Shown here in pieces: positions 61,886 through 64,000 of a stretch of 64,000 nt of DNA; the stretch's first letter is position 1, and every line of letters begins with the position of its first letter. The notes below the pieces were generated by a model. The model did not search any database and was not told the origin of the DNA. It saw only the letters and a list, made by a program, of their open reading frames with translations. A program made the position numbers and the translations under genes. The stretch is from Actinomycetes bacterium (lineage in GTDB: Bacteria > Bacillota > Sulfobacillia > Sulfobacillales > JAIMBI01), in contig JAIMBI010000002.1 of NCBI GenBank assembly GCA_023565505.1, positions 1-64,000 on the forward strand, in the 5' to 3' direction.

Positions 61886-62320
61886 GGTACGACGGCCGGG
61901 AGAAAAAGCAGGACGGGCGGCGCGCCGGGGGACGGTCCTGACGCCGCGCGCCCCCGACCCTCCGGCCCGGAAACCCGTCCCCGGGCGCGCCGGGCCGCGC
62001 CGCGGACGGATCCGGGCGGCCCGGCTGGGCGTCTCCAGCCGGGTCCTCCTGCCGGCGCCGGGCGGCCCAACCCGGGACCGAAGAACGGTCCGGGCGACCG
62101 CGTGCGCCCGCGCGCAGAGGGGGCGAGCGTCCGCCGCGGGCCGGCGGCCGGTGACGCCCGGAGGAGCGGCGCGAAGGCCCTTTGAGGGGGCCGGGAGTTT
62201 CCCCTCGTCCTGGAGTGGGAATCTGCTAGAATTGCCGTAATCGACGGCCTTCGGGCGGGTCCCGCCGGGGGCGCGGCGGCCCCGGTCCCGCCCGGGCCGG
62301 CCTCAAGGGGGGATGCTTGC
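61886..62320. other. Intergenic region before the acetyl-CoA synthetase-like gene
   Basis: About 435 very GC-rich bases hold no gene. A possible -10 box TAGAAT lies at 62227-62232, with no clear -35, about 90 bases before the next start. Confidence 0.4.
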
Positions 62321-64000
62321 ATGTCCGACGCCGAGTCCGAAGCCCTGGCGATGATGGCCCGGAGCTATCTCGTGCCCCCGCCCCAACCCCCGTCCGGGCG
62401 CCTTCCCGTCCGGACCCTGGACGAGTTCCGTGCCCTGTACCGCCGTAGCCTGGCGGACCCGGGGGCCTACTGGGAGGCGGTAGCCCGCGAGCTCATCTGG
62501 TTCGAACCGTGGCAGGAAGCGCTGGCCGGCGACTTCCCGGAGTTCCGGTTCTTTGTCGGCGGCCGCGGCAACGTCAGCGTCAACTGCATCGACCGCCACC
62601 TCGCGGAGCGCGCCGACCATCCCGCCCTCGTGCATGTCCAGGAGGAGGGCGGGGAGCGGGTGTGGACCTGGCGCGAGTTCCACCGGACGACGGCCACCTT
62701 CGCCCAGGCGCTCTACGACATGGGAGTCCGGACAGGCGACGTGGTCGCCATCTACCTCCCGAACCTGCTCGAGACGTTCGCGGCGACCCATGCCTGCTAC
62801 CGGCTCGGTGCCGTCTACAACATCATCTTCTCCGGATTCTCGGCCGACGCGCTGTACGACCGCCTGGCGGACACCCGTCCCAAGGTGGTGGTGACCGCGG
62901 ACGAGGCCGTCCGCCGCGGCCGGCGCATCCCCCTCAAGCGCACGCTGGATCAGGCGCTCGCGCGTCTGGACGGCGTCGCCCGGGTGGTGGTGGTGCGGCG
63001 GACCGGCGCCGCCGTCCCCATGACGCCCGGACGGGACGTGTACTGGGACGACGTGCTGGCCGGCACGACGGGCGAGTTGGCCCCGGTGTCGCTCGAGGCC
63101 AACGATCCGGGGTTCATCATCGTCACCTCGGGCACCACCAACAAACCCAAGGGACTGGTCCACGCCGGGCTGGGCTTCCTGGTGGGGGCCTACCACAACG
63201 TCAAGTGGGCCCTCGACCTGGGACCCGAGGACGTCTACTGGTGCACCGCCGACGTGGGCTGGCTGACGTTTCCCATCTTCGAACTGGTGGGAGGCCTGCC
63301 GTTCGGCGCCGCGTACGTCCTCTACGACGGGGCGCTCGACTTCCCCGAACCCGACCGGTTCTACCGGATCGTCGCCGAACATCGCGTGACCAAGGTGTTC
63401 ACGGCGCCGACGGCGCTCCGCATGCTGGCGCGGTACGGCCGGACCTGGCGTGACCGGTACGACCTTTCGGCGCTCCGCCTCATCGCCCTGGTCGGCGAGC
63501 CGTTGGACCAGACCACGTGGGAATGGGTGTACCGGGACCTGGGCCAGGGCCGGGTGGAGATCAACAACACCTACGGGCAGAGCGAGACGGGGAGCGCCTG
63601 GACGGCCTCCGCCGTGGGCGTAACGCCGGCCAAGCCCGGGTCGTGCGGGATGGCCCTCCCCGGCCATGCCTACGCCGTCGTCGACGACGACGGCCGGCCG
63701 CTCGGCCCCGGCCAGGTGGGCCACCTGGTGCTGACGCGCCCGTTTCCCACCCTGGCCCGGACTATCTGGCGGGATCCCGAACGCTACCGGCGCGAGTACT
63801 TCCGCTGGCCCGGGATGTACGCCTCCTACGACAGCGCGGTCGAGGACGCGGACGGGCACCTGTGGGTGCTCGGCCGGATCGACGACGTGATCAACGTCGC
63901 GGCGCACCGGTTGTCCACGATGGAGATGGAAAGCGCCCTGCTCACGCTGCCGGAGGTGGCGGAGGCCGCCGTCGTCGGGGTCCCGGACCCCGTCCGGGGC
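62321..64000 (+). CDS. Acetyl/propionyl-CoA synthetase-like ligase, cut by the window edge
   Basis: At least 560 residues; the frame is open to the last base. The N-terminal ACAS domain (FRALYRRSLADPGAYWEAVA, LIWFEPWQEAL) and ANL motifs VTSGTTNKPKGLVH, NNTYGQSETGSAW and RIDDVINVAAHRLSTMEMES identify an acetyl-CoA synthetase-like enzyme. Propionate is a likely substrate given the methylmalonyl-CoA genes upstream. The ATG at 62321 follows AAGGGGGG. The C-terminal catalytic Lys region lies beyond the window. Confidence 0.9.
   Translation, partial: MSDAESEALAMMARSYLVPPPQPPSGRLPVRTLDEFRALYRRSLADPGAYWEAVARELIWFEPWQEALAGDFPEFRFFVGGRGNVSVNCIDRHLAERADHPALVHVQEEGGERVWTWREFHRTTATFAQALYDMGVRTGDVVAIYLPNLLETFAATHACYRLGAVYNIIFSGFSADALYDRLADTRPKVVVTADEAVRRGRRIPLKRTLDQALARLDGVARVVVVRRTGAAVPMTPGRDVYWDDVLAGTTGELAPVSLEANDPGFIIVTSGTTNKPKGLVHAGLGFLVGAYHNVKWALDLGPEDVYWCTADVGWLTFPIFELVGGLPFGAAYVLYDGALDFPEPDRFYRIVAEHRVTKVFTAPTALRMLARYGRTWRDRYDLSALRLIALVGEPLDQTTWEWVYRDLGQGRVEINNTYGQSETGSAWTASAVGVTPAKPGSCGMALPGHAYAVVDDDGRPLGPGQVGHLVLTRPFPTLARTIWRDPERYRREYFRWPGMYASYDSAVEDADGHLWVLGRIDDVINVAAHRLSTMEMESALLTLPEVAEAAVVGVPDPVRG

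Overview
The window is about 70% G+C and looks like the chromosome of a spore-forming, high-GC Firmicute (Thermaerobacter/Symbiobacterium/Limnochorda-like breadth; the species cannot be fixed from sequence alone). Evidence for this is two T-box leaders (thrS, pheS), the infC-rpmI-rplT cluster with a leader attenuator, MutS2 with an Smr domain, ZapA, a SigI/RsgI pair, a DUF2905 gene after ruvB, and a CotF-type spore-coat protein. GTG starts and ATGA/GTGA stop-start overlaps are frequent, so most + strand genes lie in tight operons. No rRNA, tRNA or CRISPR array was seen.

Positions 1-13,680 are accessory DNA. The right end of one IS21-like element touches the left edge. A decayed HTH/antitoxin/PIN-toxin locus follows, split by a complete IS21-family element (832-4981, 7-bp target duplication) that itself carries an IS110-family element (891-2418, perfect 21-bp inverted repeats). 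Next is a mercury-resistance operon: a CmtR-like ArsR regulator, a broken thioredoxin-like gene, a Cys-Cys membrane protein, a MerP-like metallochaperone and MerA. After it come relics of an IS110 transposase, a group II intron reverse transcriptase and a subtilase, then two lower-GC lipoprotein genes of unknown function. One lipoprotein gene has a 10-base homopolymer just before its start.

Positions 13,687-18,000 hold T-box-controlled thrS and two D-2-hydroxyacid dehydrogenases. A minus-strand unit (25,706 down to 18,134) encodes an MFS transporter, an ADP-forming acyl-CoA synthetase, a TetR regulator, an AMP-forming acyl-CoA ligase and a flavin oxidase of the glycolate oxidase/alkyl-DHAP synthase family. 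This looks like a carboxylate uptake and activation module.

Positions 26,000-49,230 are mostly core information processing: infC (apparent AUC start), rpmI, rplT, an rRNA methyltransferase, pheST, zapA, an acyl-CoA synthetase, an unknown protein, mutS2, tyrS, a TPR protein, an unusual two-piece E1-like pair, nadE, yebC, ruvCAB, DUF2905, sigI-rsgI and yajC. A degenerate TnpB copy sits after zapA.

Positions 49,271-64,000 form a propionate/methylmalonyl-CoA and organic-acid region: methylmalonyl-CoA mutase large subunit, epimerase, carboxyltransferase beta subunit with a small subunit and biotin carrier, two SDR dehydrogenases, a FlK-like thioesterase, a LysR regulator, a dCMP deaminase, a CotF-like protein, a lactate permease broken by an intact IS607 element, and an acetyl/propionyl-CoA synthetase running off the right edge. 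Together the genes suggest growth on short organic acids (lactate, propionate, branched or hydroxy acids) through CoA thioesters. The lactate permease appears to have been lost recently.
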